Positions 20,556-34,204 of a DNA stretch of 64,000 bases are shown here, piece by piece. The translations under genes and the position numbers were made by a program. Below the pieces are notes generated by a model. It made no database searches. It saw nothing but the letters and a program-made list of their open reading frames with translations, and was not told the DNA's origin. The stretch covers positions 36,001-100,000 of the forward strand of contig JADQWC010000416.1 of NCBI GenBank assembly GCA_017979445.1, given 5' to 3'. The DNA is from Akebia trifoliata (lineage: Eukaryota > Streptophyta > Magnoliopsida > Ranunculales > Lardizabalaceae). Every line of letters starts with the position of its first letter. Position 1 is the stretch's first letter.

Positions 20556-23468
20556 TTGTAAATAATTTTCAATTGATTTATGCGGTTGAGTTGTTTAAGA
20601 TATGAATGAGTTAACTCGATATGAGTGGAAAATATAAGATTTCAAAACCGTAAATACATGTAAGAGCTAACAGGATCTGTGTAACACTTGTTCATGATTT
20701 TGGTACATGACAAAATTTACAGACGTAGTAGTCCACAGTTTTAAAGAATCATTTACAGAGATAGTAGTCTACAGTTTTAAAGAATCTTAATTGTGCCAGT
20801 GGTTTTGACTAAAACAAAATGTATAAAGGCAAGAGTCCATGATTTTAAAAAATGTTCTTATCTTAACCAGACTTGCATGACATGTGTCACTTATTTAATT
20901 GTAAGTAATGATGATAAATTTTATGTATTTCATTCAATTTTATTTGAAGTTATTTTTGTCACTTTTCTTAATATATTAATTCAAATTATTTGATTAATTT
21001 AGAAAATATGGGAGTAATTTAATTTTGGGACAATGATTGTAAAGGACTCTTTATTGAGAATATGTACCAAATAATCTCCTAATAAATAATAGGAACCATT
21101 TAAGTTCCACTTAACCTTTTAAGAATCTTTTGAAGATTTTTTAAGTAAAATACCTTAAATACCCTTTTAATAACTTTACAGAGTGGTTTGATCTATCTAA
21201 ACATATACCGAAACAAATAAAAAGTTTGACCAATTTATTTGCTAATTAATATTTCTATGAAGAATATGAAAGAAATATTTTTATTTATTAATAAGTTCAA
21301 TATAATTGTGTTTGACTTATTTAAGTCGTCTTGCAAATTTTTGAATTGAATCAATTCAATGAAGATTCAAGTCGAGTTTTAAAATTATCTTTTAATTATT
21401 GTAATTTATTTATATATTTTCATAAATCTAACATAAATAGATCAAATCAATTTGATGGTGATGATGACCATACTCATCTCCATCATCATCTTTATTATAG
21501 TCATCATAATGATCTATGTATTTGTAAATAATTTTTAATTGATTTATGTAGTTTAATTATTTAAGATACGAATGAGTTGACTCGATATGGGTGGAAAATA
21601 TAAGATTTCAAAAATCATAAATACATGCAAGAACTAACAGGATGTGCGTAATATTTGTCCATAATTTTGGTATGTGACAAAATTTACAATGATAGTAATC
21701 CACAGCTTTAAATAATCTTAATTGTGCTGGTGGTTTTGACTAAAACAAAATGTATGCAGGCAAGAATCCAAGGTTTTGAAGAGTGTTCTTATCTTAACCA
21801 GACTTGCATGACATGTATCACTTATCTAATTGTAAGTAACAATGATAAATTTTTTGTATTTCATTCAATTTTATTTAAAGCTATTTTTGTTACTTTTGTT
21901 AATATATTAATTCAATTTATTTGATTAATTTAGAAAATATGAGAGTAATTTAATTTTGGGACAATGATTGTGAATGACTCTTTATTGAGAATATGTACTG
22001 AATAATCTCCTAATAAAACAATAGGGATCATTTAAGTTCCACTTAATAAAATATTAATGTATTAAGGATCTTTTGAAGATTTTTTGAGTAAAATACCTGA
22101 AATACCCTTTTAACAACTTTACAAAGCGGAAATCTAAAAATATACCGAAACAAATAAAAAGCTTGTCCAATTTATTTGCTAATTAATATTTTTGTGAAAA
22201 ATATGAAATAAATATTTTTATTTATCAAAATTTATTCATAAGTTTAATATAATTGTGTTTGACTCATTTAAGTTGTCTTGCAAATTTTTGAATTGAATCA
22301 ATTAGATTAAGATTCAAGTCAAATTTTAAAATTATCTTTTAATTATTATACTTTATTTATGTATTTAATAAATCTAACATATATAGATCAAATCAGTTTG
22401 ATGGTGATGATGACCATACTCATCTCCATCATCATCTTTATTGTACTCATCATAATTATTTATGTATTTGTAAATAATTTTTAATTGATTTATGCAGTTG
22501 AGTTGTTTAAGATACGAATGAGTTGACTCGATATGGGTGGAAAATACAAGATTTCAAAAATCATAAATACATGCAAGAACTAACAGGATGTGCGTAACAC
22601 TTGTCCATAATTTTGGTATGTGACAAAATTTACAGCGTAAGTAGTCCACAATTTTAAAGAATCTTAATTGCACCAGTAGTTTTGACTAAAACAAAATGAA
22701 TAAAGGCAAGAGTCCATGATTTTGAAGAGTGTTCCTATCTTAACTAGACTTGCATGACATGTGTCATTTTTCCAAATGTAAGTAATGATGATAAATTTTT
22801 TATATCTCATTTAATTTTATTTAAAGCTATTTTTGTCACTTTTTTAATATATTAATTCAAATTATTTAATAAGTTTAGATAGTATGGGAGTAATTTAATT
22901 TTGAGATAATGATTGTGAATGACTCTTTATTTAGAATATGTATCAAATAGTCCCCTAATAAACAATAAAGGCCATTTACGTTTCACTTAATAAAATATTA
23001 ACTTATTAAAGATCTTTTGAAGATTTTTTAAGTAAAATACTTAAAATACCCATTTAATAACTTTACAAAGGGATTTGATCTAAAAATATACTGAAACAAA
23101 TAAAAAGCTTGACCAATTTATTTGCTAATTAATATTTATGTGAAAAATATGAAATAAATATTTTTATTTATCAAAATTTATTATAAGTTCAATATAATTG
23201 TGTTTGACTCATTTAAGTCGTCTTGTAAATTTTTGAATTGAATCAATTTGATTAAGATTCAAGTCGAGTTTTAAATTATTGTACTTTATTTATATATTTA
23301 ATAAATCTAACATATATAAATCAAATCAGTTTGATGGTAATCATGATCATACTCATCTCCATCATCATCTTTATTGTAGTTATCATAATGATCTATGTAT
23401 TTGTAAGTAATTTTTAATTGATTTATGCAGTTGAGTTGTTTAAGATACGGATGAGTTGATTCGATATG

Positions 23469-24719
23469 TGTGGCGCCCCGTCAAATGCTAATACAAAGTC
23501 CTATGTCAGATCTCGGGGCATTAGGTGGCACCTCGAAATTTTAGCATGGTTTCTTTTATTTATGTTAGCATTCCAAGGCGTTCAACCTGTACCTGATAAA
23601 CGACATACAATCCTACATATATACATACAAAATATAATACTAGCGGAAACCTATAAACATCTAATAACGTACAATAGATCATAGTGCATAAGAAGAAATT
23701 TAACATGGGATTATACAAAAATTTCTCACTCTAACAAAAGTCCTAACGCTTAGAATAACATCTATAATACTTTTGGACAAATCGACACCACTAGGGGGTA
23801 TAATCCCAATACTCACCAAGTGACGGAATCTAGCTATCTATTTGACCCACCAGATGATTCTCAACCTTGTTCTACACCTGTCTCGCGAAGCTTCGGATCT
23901 GAAATTAAAAAAAAAAAGAAAGAAAGGTGAGTAATAATGATTACCAAGTAAGGAAGAAAATAATTTCTGCTAATAATATCTTCTAGTATGAAAGAATAAG
24001 CATACTAAATCATTTTAACATATGCAAAATTTTACATAGTAAACTACGATTAACTGGTACATATAGTCAGGGATGAATAACTAAATATTTTAAAACTCAC
24101 ATTATATCTATCAACAGTACTCACTATAACATTTTCTTTTTATATAAATCTAATTGACCAAATGGAAACATTAAACATGCATTCATTTTATATATCAAAA
24201 TAGGCAACAGATACATAATACACAATGGTGGAGTAGTGGAATTAGAGAGTTGGGATTCACGACTGGATCCCTCCCAGTCGAGACATGATGTCTCATAATC
24301 AAGTAGTAGTTCCTGATTTTGTGACTGATCGTTGTTTACTACACTTGCGAGACCATTTATCCGGCTTAGGCTGACTGTTTGACGTGACCATAAGCAATAG
24401 ATCTCTTTTCGATGTATCAGAACGTTCGACTACTATAGATTGTTAGTAATCACTGACTAATCATCTTTGTCTATGCCTATCAAGCATGTATGTGATTCCC
24501 AAATATACAAACCATTTGTATACGGTCACCTTTACATTACAAGTTCACTCGTAAAGATAGAAATGAATAAATCCGGATTCCAGTTGTGACTCCATTCTCA
24601 TACGCGTCCCATACCACGTATGAGCTTGGTGGTCCTTACCGTACATTCCAGGATAGTACACCACTCCAGATGATATGACACACTATCCCTTTAGGCATTC
24701 ACATACTCTTTAACAGCTC

Positions 24720-24772
<53 letters not shown>

Positions 24773-26503
24773 TTCATTTGAAAACAAAAGAGAAATTAAC
24801 AATACAAGGTTGAGAATAGATATCCAGCTTTCTACCATGTAATTGTGGCCACCCAGCCTAAAATAAATAACATAACGGAAAAGTAAACAGCGCCTTGCGT
24901 TAACAGAAAGTAAATAAACATACAATCAGTAACATTATCCCTAGATATTTGTTCACCAACCTACACACAATACAACAATGTAAAATGCAGACATCATCCC
25001 TCGGGTGTGATTCTGACATTTTATCGTTTCATACCATTTTTCCCTTTTTCAAATTTTTACACTTTTCAATCTCTTAAACCAAATATCAACTTTCTGATAT
25101 TCATCAACTCAATATGAGTTCATTGAATATTAAATTATTTTTCCAACTATGAAATTCATTTTTATCAATAATATTGAATAAATATAAAACTTAGATCAAA
25201 ACGGGGTCCAAACGGTGCACAAGACCCAACTGACGGAAATAACCCGGTGAAATATCATACCTACGTATAATTTGTTGTAAAATACAATTAAACATATCAA
25301 ATATGCAAGTTCTGGCGTGAATTTGAAATAATCAATTGAATTCTATATTTTTGGAAACACATCACAAATTTTTAATAAAATCTTAAACATAATTTTCACA
25401 ATCTACGATTACTAATAAAAATTGAAAGTTACTTACTATCTCTATGTGATAGGATCGAAGCGCGTGCACAAAAATTGAAATGATCGACGGAGAAATCAAG
25501 ACAGTTGATGCTAAAATCGAGGTGACTCACATTTCGAGACGACTAATTTTTGAATTTGACCTAATGATTTTGAAGATTTCGACGTCGTCGTCATTTCTCC
25601 CTTCTACGACAAATGATGGTTTGATCCCGAAACGGAAGAAATTCAAAGTTAAAGTTTCGAAATCCCTGTATATCAATACGACTAATTTTTAACGATACGG
25701 GGTGAAAAAGAAGGTGAAACGAAAAGAGGTTGGGTGGGTTTTGTAGAGAACGAGACTGCGGATGTTTCTCCCTTTTACGTCGGAAGTCGACGACGAGCCG
25801 TTCGTGATGAATCCGAGGTTGAAAATCCAAAAAAAAAAAATGAATTTTTTTAATAGGTCGGCTGGTTTTGGTTAGTTTAAAATGATGAATAGTGAAAAAA
25901 AATTAAAAAAAGATTATTTATATAAATCTTGGGACGAAATCGGTATTTTTCCTATTGTTTCGTTAAACAATAACTTAACTATTCAAACTCCAAAAATGAC
26001 AAATAAATACTCTATTTCATCTAATTTTTCATTCTGGATCTAATGATGTGGTCAATTTTTAAAATTTTTATCTTTAACAAAAATTTATATTTTTTGCCTG
26101 AGGTGAGCCCTAAAATTGACGTCATTTTCATTTTTGACGATAATTCAACTTTTTGATCTCTAAAAATGACAAGTAAATAGTCCATGTTTAATAATTTTTC
26201 TTTACGAATCCAATGCTATAATTGAATTTTAAAAAAATTTCCTTTAATAACAAGTCATTATTTTAGCCTAATCCGACTCGGTAATCGAAGATTTTGCAAC
26301 TTTTCTGTTTGGACTCGCATTTGAGTATACTTATAGGCTAAAGTATGTTTTTCAATCATTTTGAATTAAATTGTGAGCTCAGATTTTCTTAAAAGATGAT
26401 CAGAAACCTCCTAAAATTTTATCCCTAAGTTCCACTTTCAAGATTTTCTCAAAATTTACTATTTTTTTTCTCGAGATACGAATTAAAAACTCGAGGTTTT
26501 ACA
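23469..26503. mobile_element. solo-LTR-like element, 3035 bp, TSD ATATG
   Basis: Starts TGTGGCGCCCCGTCAAATGC and ends CTCGAGGTTTTACA. It is flanked by ATATG at 23464-23468 and 26504-26508. The uninterrupted site is visible in sister array units (CTCGATATGGGTGGAAAAT), confirming the borders. The TGT...ACA ends and 5-bp duplication fit an LTR retrotransposon. No gag or pol and no second internal LTR are present, so a solo LTR is the simplest reading. It contains a (TA)n run at 24723-24768. Confidence 0.8.
24723..24768. repeat. (TA)n microsatellite
   Basis: About 23 dinucleotide units inside the 23469-26503 element. The same internal position is a (TA)n tract in the related copies at 50024-50055 and, inverted, at 35884-35929. 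Confidence 0.95.
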
Positions 26504-27385
26504 ATATGGGTAGAAAATACAATATTTCAAAAATCATAAATATATGCAATAACTAATAGGATGTATGTAACACTTGTCCATAATTTTGGTATGTGACAAA
26601 ATTTACAGCGGTAGTAGTCCATAATTTTAAAGAATCTTAATTGTGCTAGTGGTTTTGACTAAAACAAAATGTATCAAGACAAGAGTCCATGGCTTTGAAG
26701 AGTGTTCTTATCTTAATCAAACTTGCATGACATGTGCTACTTATCCAATTGTAAGTAATGATGAAATTTTTTATATCTCATTCAATTTTATTTAAAGTTA
26801 TTTTTATCACTTTTCTTATTATATTAATTTAAATTATTTGATTAATTTAAAAAATATGGGAGTAATTTAATTTTGGGACAATGATTGTGAATGACTTTTT
26901 ATTAAGAATATGTATCGAATAGTCCCCTAATAAACAATAGGGATCATTTACGTTTCATTTAATAAAATATTAACCTATTAAGGATCTTTTAAAGATTTTT
27001 TAAAATAAAATACATGAAATACCCTTTTAACAACTTTACAAAGTGGTTTGATCTATCTAAAAATATACCAAAACAAATAAAAAACTTGACCAATTTATTT
27101 GGTTATTAATATTTCTGTGAAAAATATAAAATACATATTTTTATTTATTAAAAGTTATTCATAAATTTAATATAATTGTATTTTACTCATTTAAGTCGTC
27201 TTACAAATTTTTGAATTGAATCAATTCGATGAAGATTCAAGTTGAATATTTAAATTATCTTTTAATTATTAAAATTTATTTATATATTTTAATAAATCTA
27301 ACATATATAGATCAAATCAGTTTGATGGTGATGATGACCATACTCATCTCTATCATCTTTGTTGTAATCATCATAATCATCTATG

Positions 27386-27893
27386 TGAGTTCAAGAGTAC
27401 TAGTTTTGGGAAGAGATCAAGCAAGGTTTTTTTATTTATTTATATCTTTTTTTCCATTGTTCTGTAAGAGATGACCATAATCAAGGGATTTTTCATTAAT
27501 TTTAAAACATAGGAGTACCTAAAATATTTTCAAATAAACACATTTCTGTAAACCTAAAAAATCGTTAAAAGGGAAGTTACGGTATTTTTGTTTTAAAAAT
27601 CCTTTTTAGACTAATATTGATCAAAGAGTACGAAAGAGTCCATATTTTTTTAGAAGGGACTTTTTGATACATAATTTCAAAAAATAGGTTTTTTTGAAAG
27701 ATGTTTTGAAGCGAAAACAAAAACAAAGACCTTAAAATATGTTTTTTTTTTCCTTCTAAATTTTGCTATAGACAATAAGATAATGCAAACATTTTTTTTT
27801 TTTTAATATTTAGAAATAATAGATGTGATTTTGACATAAATGACTCATATAAATCATTTTGATCTCATAGGCAACTACGCGAGATTATCACTA
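27386..27893. other. array edge; right arm of a MITE at about 27585-27690
   Basis: After array homology ends, 27585-27690 (AAAAATCCTTTTTAGACTAA, later GGGACTTTTTGATACATAAT) resembles the right half of the MITE at 2443-2752. Only this one right half is present for four left halves in the array. The rest is T-rich, with no gene. Confidence 0.45.
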
Positions 27894-30800
27894 TTATGAA
27901 AATATTGTCTGATTCAATTGAATTTGATATTTTTTAGATGAAATATTCAATTTTTTATGATTTAAATATCTATAATCTACAAAACGAAATTTAACCCTAG
28001 CACTTTCCAACAACTTAGTAAATAGATCAACAAGTTGATCTTTAGACTTGACATACGTTGTGTCAATTTCACCACTTAGAAACTTCTCATGAATAAAATG
28101 ATAGTCCATCTCGATATGCTTCGTTCGCTTGTGAAACATTGGATTGAAAGTTATATGTGTGGCTTCCTAGTTATCAGATAAAAGACTCATATGCGTCTCT
28201 ATCATGAAACCAATCTCCTTGAAAAAATGTATCAACTAAATAATTTCATAAGAAGTATGATACATGATTTTATATTCAGTTTCTACATTGATCTGGCCAC
28301 CACTGTTTATATTTTTTTCAAGATACAAGATTATCTCATATGAATGTACAATAACCTGTAGTAGACCACCTGTCTGAGAAAGAACCAATTCAATATGCAT
28401 CTGTATATTTTTTAATCTAATTATAACCATTAGGCATGTACAACAAACCACATATTAGAAATCCCTTTAGGTACCTCATAATACATTGAACAACTACCCA
28501 GTGTGACATTCTAGGTACTTCCATAAACTGACTTATAATGCTAACAATATGTGAGATGTCTAGTCTTGTAATTGTTAGGTAATTCAACTTTCCAACTAAT
28601 CTCCTGTATCTGTTGAGATCATTAAACGACATCCTTGTTCAATTGTAAATTTCAACTTCTAGTCCATGGGGTTACTTACTAGTTTTAACCGAGAAAATAC
28701 CTTAATTTTCCTAAGTCCCTGGAATGAAATTGTTGTTGAAGATAAGATTTCAACTTTTGTATTCCATGACATCACTACTAGTTAAAACAATGTCATCAAC
28801 GTAGACTATCAGCAACACGTACCCATTTTTAGTTTTCTTATGAAAAATTGAAAGATCTGTCTAACATCGCATCATCCAACAAAAAAAAAGCGTATTTCTG
28901 AATTTACCAAACCATGTCGTTGAGATTGCTTTAAACCATAGAGTACTTTTTAAAGCTTACATACTTTTCTAGTCTTCACCTGAGTAGCGAACTCAAGTGG
29001 TTGTTCCATATACACTTTCTTATGTAAATCGCTATGTAAAAATGCATTTTGAACATATATCTGATGCAAAGGCTAATCAGACATAGCAACTAATACAATC
29101 AACACTCGAGCTAAAGTAATTTTTCTAACTAAAGAGAAAGTATCAGCATAGTCAATTTCAAAAATCTATGTGTATTCTTTAGCAACTAACTGAGTTTTCA
29201 ATCTATCAACTGTGTCGTTAGGATGAAATTTAACTACGTAGACTTACCTACAACCAACAACATATTTCTCAAGAAGAAGGGAAACCGAAGACCAAGTATC
29301 ATTATGATGTAGAACATCTATCTCATCAATTATAATTATCTTCCATCTCATGTAAGATAAGACATCCTAGAGATTCTTAGGAGTAGAAATAAAAGAGACA
29401 ATAGAAATAAAAAAGACTTTAAAAAAGATAATAAGACATAAGAAACAAAATTAGAGATAGGATTTTTAGTAACACAAAAATGGGTACATTTAAGAATAGC
29501 GATAGGTAATTCATTAGAATATGAAACAACTCCATTACCTAAACGAAATGATATACGGGTACAAAAGGTGGAGATGGATCTTTAGATGGAAAAGAAGTTG
29601 TTGTTAGCAGTGCATGTAATGACCTAAAAATCCTAAAATGTATCTCGAGGAAAGAATTTTAGATCCGTGCATTGATTTAAAAGTTATCAAATCCTGGAGT
29701 TTCGCGTTAGATATTTTACAATAGGTAAATGACACCTTAGAGACGTAATTTGAGGAAACCGATCATATCATTAGATTCGTGTCGAAAAATCACCCGAAAT
29801 AGAGTATAAGTTTGTCTAATTCGGCATTTGGAAAAAACATTTCCCAAAATGACAAGTATGTCCCAACTTAAGTGATATAAATATCTAAATTCTATTAGAA
29901 AAATCAGATTTTTCTTATTCTCCTCTCTAAACAAATCTCAACCATTTTCCTTCAATATTTGAAACTCAGATCTACACTAAACGAGAACGATCAGAGCTTA
30001 GGCGCAAGAAGGAAAGTTGTTCCTCTCGCCGAGGGTTACGCGTGGACGCAAAGAAATCCCATTTTCGTCGGAAGAAAAATTTGGAGATTGGCCGGAGGCA
30101 ATTTTAAACTTCATTCAACCGTTGAAAATAGCTTAAAGTAGGTTGCCTTCCCTTCATCAACTTACACATAAAATAAAAAAATACTCGGAGCCTCTGCGCC
30201 AACATAATTTAAATAAATATGCAACATTTTCATTATCGTTGGATATCCCTTCATCAACTTACACATAACATGCAATGTAAAATGCAGACATCACCCTTCG
30301 GTGTGATTCTGACATTTTATTGATTTTTTCCTTTCCCATTCTGTCGTGTTTTAACTTCTCGACTTTTCAAATCAAATATTTCTTTTTCAAGCTTGCAAAT
30401 TCACTTTGATCATTCGATAAAAAAACTGTCCAACTTTTATTAAAACGGAATCCCAATAGGTATGCGAAGGCAAACTACCAAAATTGGGAAAACTGGTGGA
30501 ATTTTGACTAAGTATCTAAAACTCGATTTTTCAAAATTGTCAAAATTAAAAATGAATTTTTGTAAATGAAGACCCTCGACAACATGAGAAGAGTCATGTA
30601 ATTTTGTAACATAATTCAAAGTAATGCAAAAGATATCACACGAATTCTTGAAACATTCCCGTCGTGACGAAATTTTGTTTATTTTTTTTTCTGGCTCATT
30701 TGAAAGAGTTACGGGGCCCATAAGTAGTCGTTTTGGTATGTTAAAAGCACAAGGAATCCAAAAATAATATAAAAAAGAATTTCGGGCACTTTTTAATTTT

Positions 30801-33800
30801 CATAGTGGAACTGTCAGAATGCTGGAATTTCGCGATTTTTCCATTTTTTTCATCGTTTCTTCGAGTTTTTCACTCGTTTTCGATTCTAATAACCCACCCA
30901 CGAATCCAATATTTAAATCATGATAAAATACATCAAATACCTTAGTTCTAATCATGAATTTGAAACAATTACAACAATATTTTACAATTTTAAAACACAA
31001 AATAAGTTTCAAAACATCCCTAAATACAATTTTTTCGAAATCTACGGCTACTAATAAGAGTTGAGAGTCCCCTACTTGGTTCGTAGTTGTCAATGGTGAT
31101 GAACCAACACTAAGGGTCAATGTTCGGCGGCTCGAAGTTTCGAAAGTGATTTAACTCGACTGCCAACGGTCGAGTTGATCGTGAAACCCTGTTTGAGGTG
31201 TTCTTCTCTTTTTCAATGAAGATGGATGACTCTTCCTTGATTTGGATGAGACTCTAAGTAGGTATAGATGAACTTACTTATTGATTTTTGTAAGAGAACA
31301 AGAGAAAGAAAGGAAGATGAAGATTAAACTGGTTGAAGGTATGGACTTTGTCGATGCCAACGACTTTTTCTCCTTCGTCGATGATCAACTCGGACTTGCT
31401 TGCGATAGATCTTGATGGGAAGGGTTGAAACCCTAAGTTTGGAGATTGGACTGATTCTTTGTAAGTTGGAGAGGAGAAAGTGAATAAAAGAATGAGTTGG
31501 TACTTTTTATAATAAAAGCTGGAGGGCACTTTTATATTTTTCCTTCATTTCTATTTTCGACGAAATCATAACCATTCGAACTCAGAAAATGACACATGAG
31601 TTTTCCATTTCGAATAATTTTTCGTTGTGGACCTCATGGTGTGGTTGAATTTTTTTGATTCTTCTTTTAATGAAAATTTATTATTTTGCGTCCCACTCAA
31701 CACGAAATTTGAGGATTTTATAACTTTCTCATCCGAACTCGAATTTGAACGTTCTTACAAGATAAAGTATATATTTCGATCATTTTAAACCTAATGGTGA
31801 AATCAAAATTTGTTAAAATGAACGACCTAAAATTTGAATATTCTACCACAAGTCTTTCTTTTAGAATTTTATCGAAATTCACAATTAGATTTCTTTGAGA
31901 TACAAATTAAAACTCGGGGTGTTACAACGAAAGTACCTAAGAAATACACATTTCAAACTCTTGGGATCTAACTTATCACGATCAAGAACCAAATGATAAA
32001 CAAAATAGACACAACAAAAAATATGAGAAAGAAAATGAAAAATAGGACAGTCAAGAAATAAGATTTGACGTGAAGAAATACTATCAAAGACAACAATCGG
32101 CATACGATTGATGAGATGACAAACAATAAGCACAGCCTCACTCTAATAATATTTGGAAACCTTTATCTAAAATATTAAGGCACATGCAACCTCAAAAAGA
32201 TGACAATTTTTTAGTTCAACTACCCCATTTTGTTGAGGGGTATGAACATAAGATGATTGATAAATGATACCATGAAACTACAAATAAGTAGTATAATGAC
32301 TAATGATTTTTTTTTTCATTATCAGAGCTTAAAATGCATAAAAAAAATACGAAATTGGATTCAAATTTCCATATGAAACTGTTGAAATATATTAAATAAC
32401 TTAGAACAATCTTTCATTAAAAATAATCATATTATCCTTTAATAGTCATCCTCACAAATAATAAAATAATTAAACATAAATAAGAAGTAATGGGGGGAGG
32501 ATCCCATACATTAGAATGCTCTAAATGAAAAGGACTGGATTCTTTACGACTCACACTAAGTGGAAATGATACTCGATGGTGTTTGCTAAACTAACACGCT
32601 TCACAATTAAATGTAAAGTCATTATTTAAAGCAGGAACTCGACTCTATAAAACATGAGAAGTTTGACCAAGTCGATAATACCATTGAAAGCTGCTAGAAA
32701 ATGAATGAAGAGTTGTTGGGACTGAAGCATTATCGAGAAGATACATATCATCAACTTCACGCCCGCTACTAATCATCTTCTTCGTCTTTAAATCTTAAAA
32801 TACACAATAAAAAGGAAACAATGTTATTGAATAATTCAATTTATTTGTAAGTTGACTCAATAAAAGGAGACTAAATAGAAATTTAGGAACATAAAATACT
32901 GAGGATAAAGAAAGGCTAGAATTGGGTTGTGAAGTTCTTAACCCAACAACTTTTGAAAATGACTCATCATCTAATTTAATATTTTGATGGAGAAAGAGAT
33001 GATAATAGGTAAAAATTACTTATCATATGGTTTGATACACCAAAATTAATGATCCAAGGGCTCATAGATGATAATAAACAAGTAGATACCTTATCTGTAT
33101 GGCCTAATGTAGTAGTAGCTGATGAGTTAGAGAATAACTTACCATACTCCTCTCAAGAAAAGACAATGAATTCATTCTCAATACTTTGATTAGATGAAAT
33201 AGTAGGCTACACAGCATCTTGAACTAAAGATAATGATGTTTGAAAAACAACTGATCTCCTATGAAAATCTCAATAAAAGTCAATAGTATGTCCATCCTTA
33301 TCACAATGGGTACACTTTCGGGTTTCATGACCTTCACAACCCCTTCCTAAATCCTACTATCAAATCTACCTCCATGACTACTAACTACCATATCCCCCAT
33401 GCCTACCTTGATGACCACGACCACCACGATCTCCAAGAGTAACTAAAGCAAATACATCTCTCCACACAAGAGCAAAAACTCAATCCCTTCCCGGAAGAGC
33501 ATGTTCTTGGAGCTTCTCAACAAAGAGTAAAAAACCTTTCCGCAAGAGCAAAAATCTCTCTGCGTAAAAGTAAAAATATATTCAAATGTTTGTTAACTCC
33601 TCGTAGGAGCAAAAGTCGTCAAGAAGTTCTATCCAAACGCATAGAAAGTGATTACTAGTAGGTCGGCCATTATCTGATAGAATGACTCTCTTTAGCTTAG
33701 AGAAAACATCTGTTAAGGAAGGAAGATTAGGACTTCCTAAAATCTAAACTTGATTGCATCATACTTTGATTAAAGGGATGAAAGAAAATGAATAACATAC

Positions 33801-34204
33801 ATGTCCTCTATTTGTTTCTGTATTTGAAGGATATCAGTAGAAATAGGTTGATATTGATCAAGCTTTTTACGCATATGCATCAATGAAACGAAGGTCTGAT
33901 ACAAAGTTTTATTATCATATTGTAAAGAGAAGTATTGCTGAATGATCTCATAAATTCGGATTATATTATTGGATCCTGGATACATGTGCCTTACTCATTC
34001 CCAAATCTTCTTCATAGTATTCAAAAACATAAAGTTAATACTAATCTACAACTCCATAATGTTTTACAATCAAGTAACAATCTAAGTATCTTCTTGTTTT
34101 CATACCTCAATGACTTTTTCATCAAGAGAGTCAGACTTCACTTTGGTTAGATGAGATTTTTTACCTTTGACCTTCAAAAATATCAACATGGTCTTTGACC
34201 ATTA
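27894..34204 (-). mobile_element. decayed Ty1/copia retrotransposon, interrupted
   Basis: Minus-strand copia domains can be followed through many stops and frameshifts. Gag (about 34140-33770) includes IIRIYEIIQQYFSL and KKLDQYQPISTD. A zinc knuckle CTHCDKDGHTIDF lies near 33310. A protease-like WIINFGVSNHM lies near 33045, where the active-site aspartate appears as N. Integrase (about 32600-31927) includes HLINRMP and DRDKLDPKSLKCVFL. Reverse transcriptase (about 29560-28640) has LLIVYVDDIVLT, with YVDD at 28803-28792. RNase H (about 28450-27940) has HKRTKHIEMDYHFIHEK. It is split between integrase and reverse transcriptase by the insertion 29615-31926. I cannot define its LTRs. It is certainly inactive. 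Confidence 0.85.
29615..31926. mobile_element. LTR-like insertion in the copia element, possibly chimeric
   Basis: Begins TGTAATGACCTAAAAATCC and ends CTCGGGGTGTTACA, in keeping with the TGT...ACA ends of the other LTRs here. The right part (about 30720-31926) resembles 53280-54373 of the element at 51838. The left part (29615-30130) does not. The flanks GTGCA and ACGAA do not match, so there is no target duplication; recombination or deletion is likely. Confidence 0.6.

Larger units (their letters stand above)
20556..27385. repeat. tandem array of about four 930-970-bp units, split by an LTR element
   Basis: The landmark CTCGATATG (TTCGATATG in the last) recurs at 20615, 21581, 22527 and 23460, giving periods of 966, 946 and 933 bp. 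The fourth unit resumes at 26504, after the 3035-bp insertion. Each unit also holds AATTGTGCCAGTGGTTTTGA (or close), a block like the left arm of the MITE at 2443, and GATGGTGATGATGACCATAC. Short ORFs at 20793 and 21724 are copies of the same unit and probably not genes. Homology stops near 27385. Confidence 0.8.

Noticed and set aside
20793..21924. two similar 66-aa ORFs that could be a duplicated small gene
   Set aside because: Both are copies of the same tandem-array unit. Other units break the frame, and no start context or domain supports a gene.
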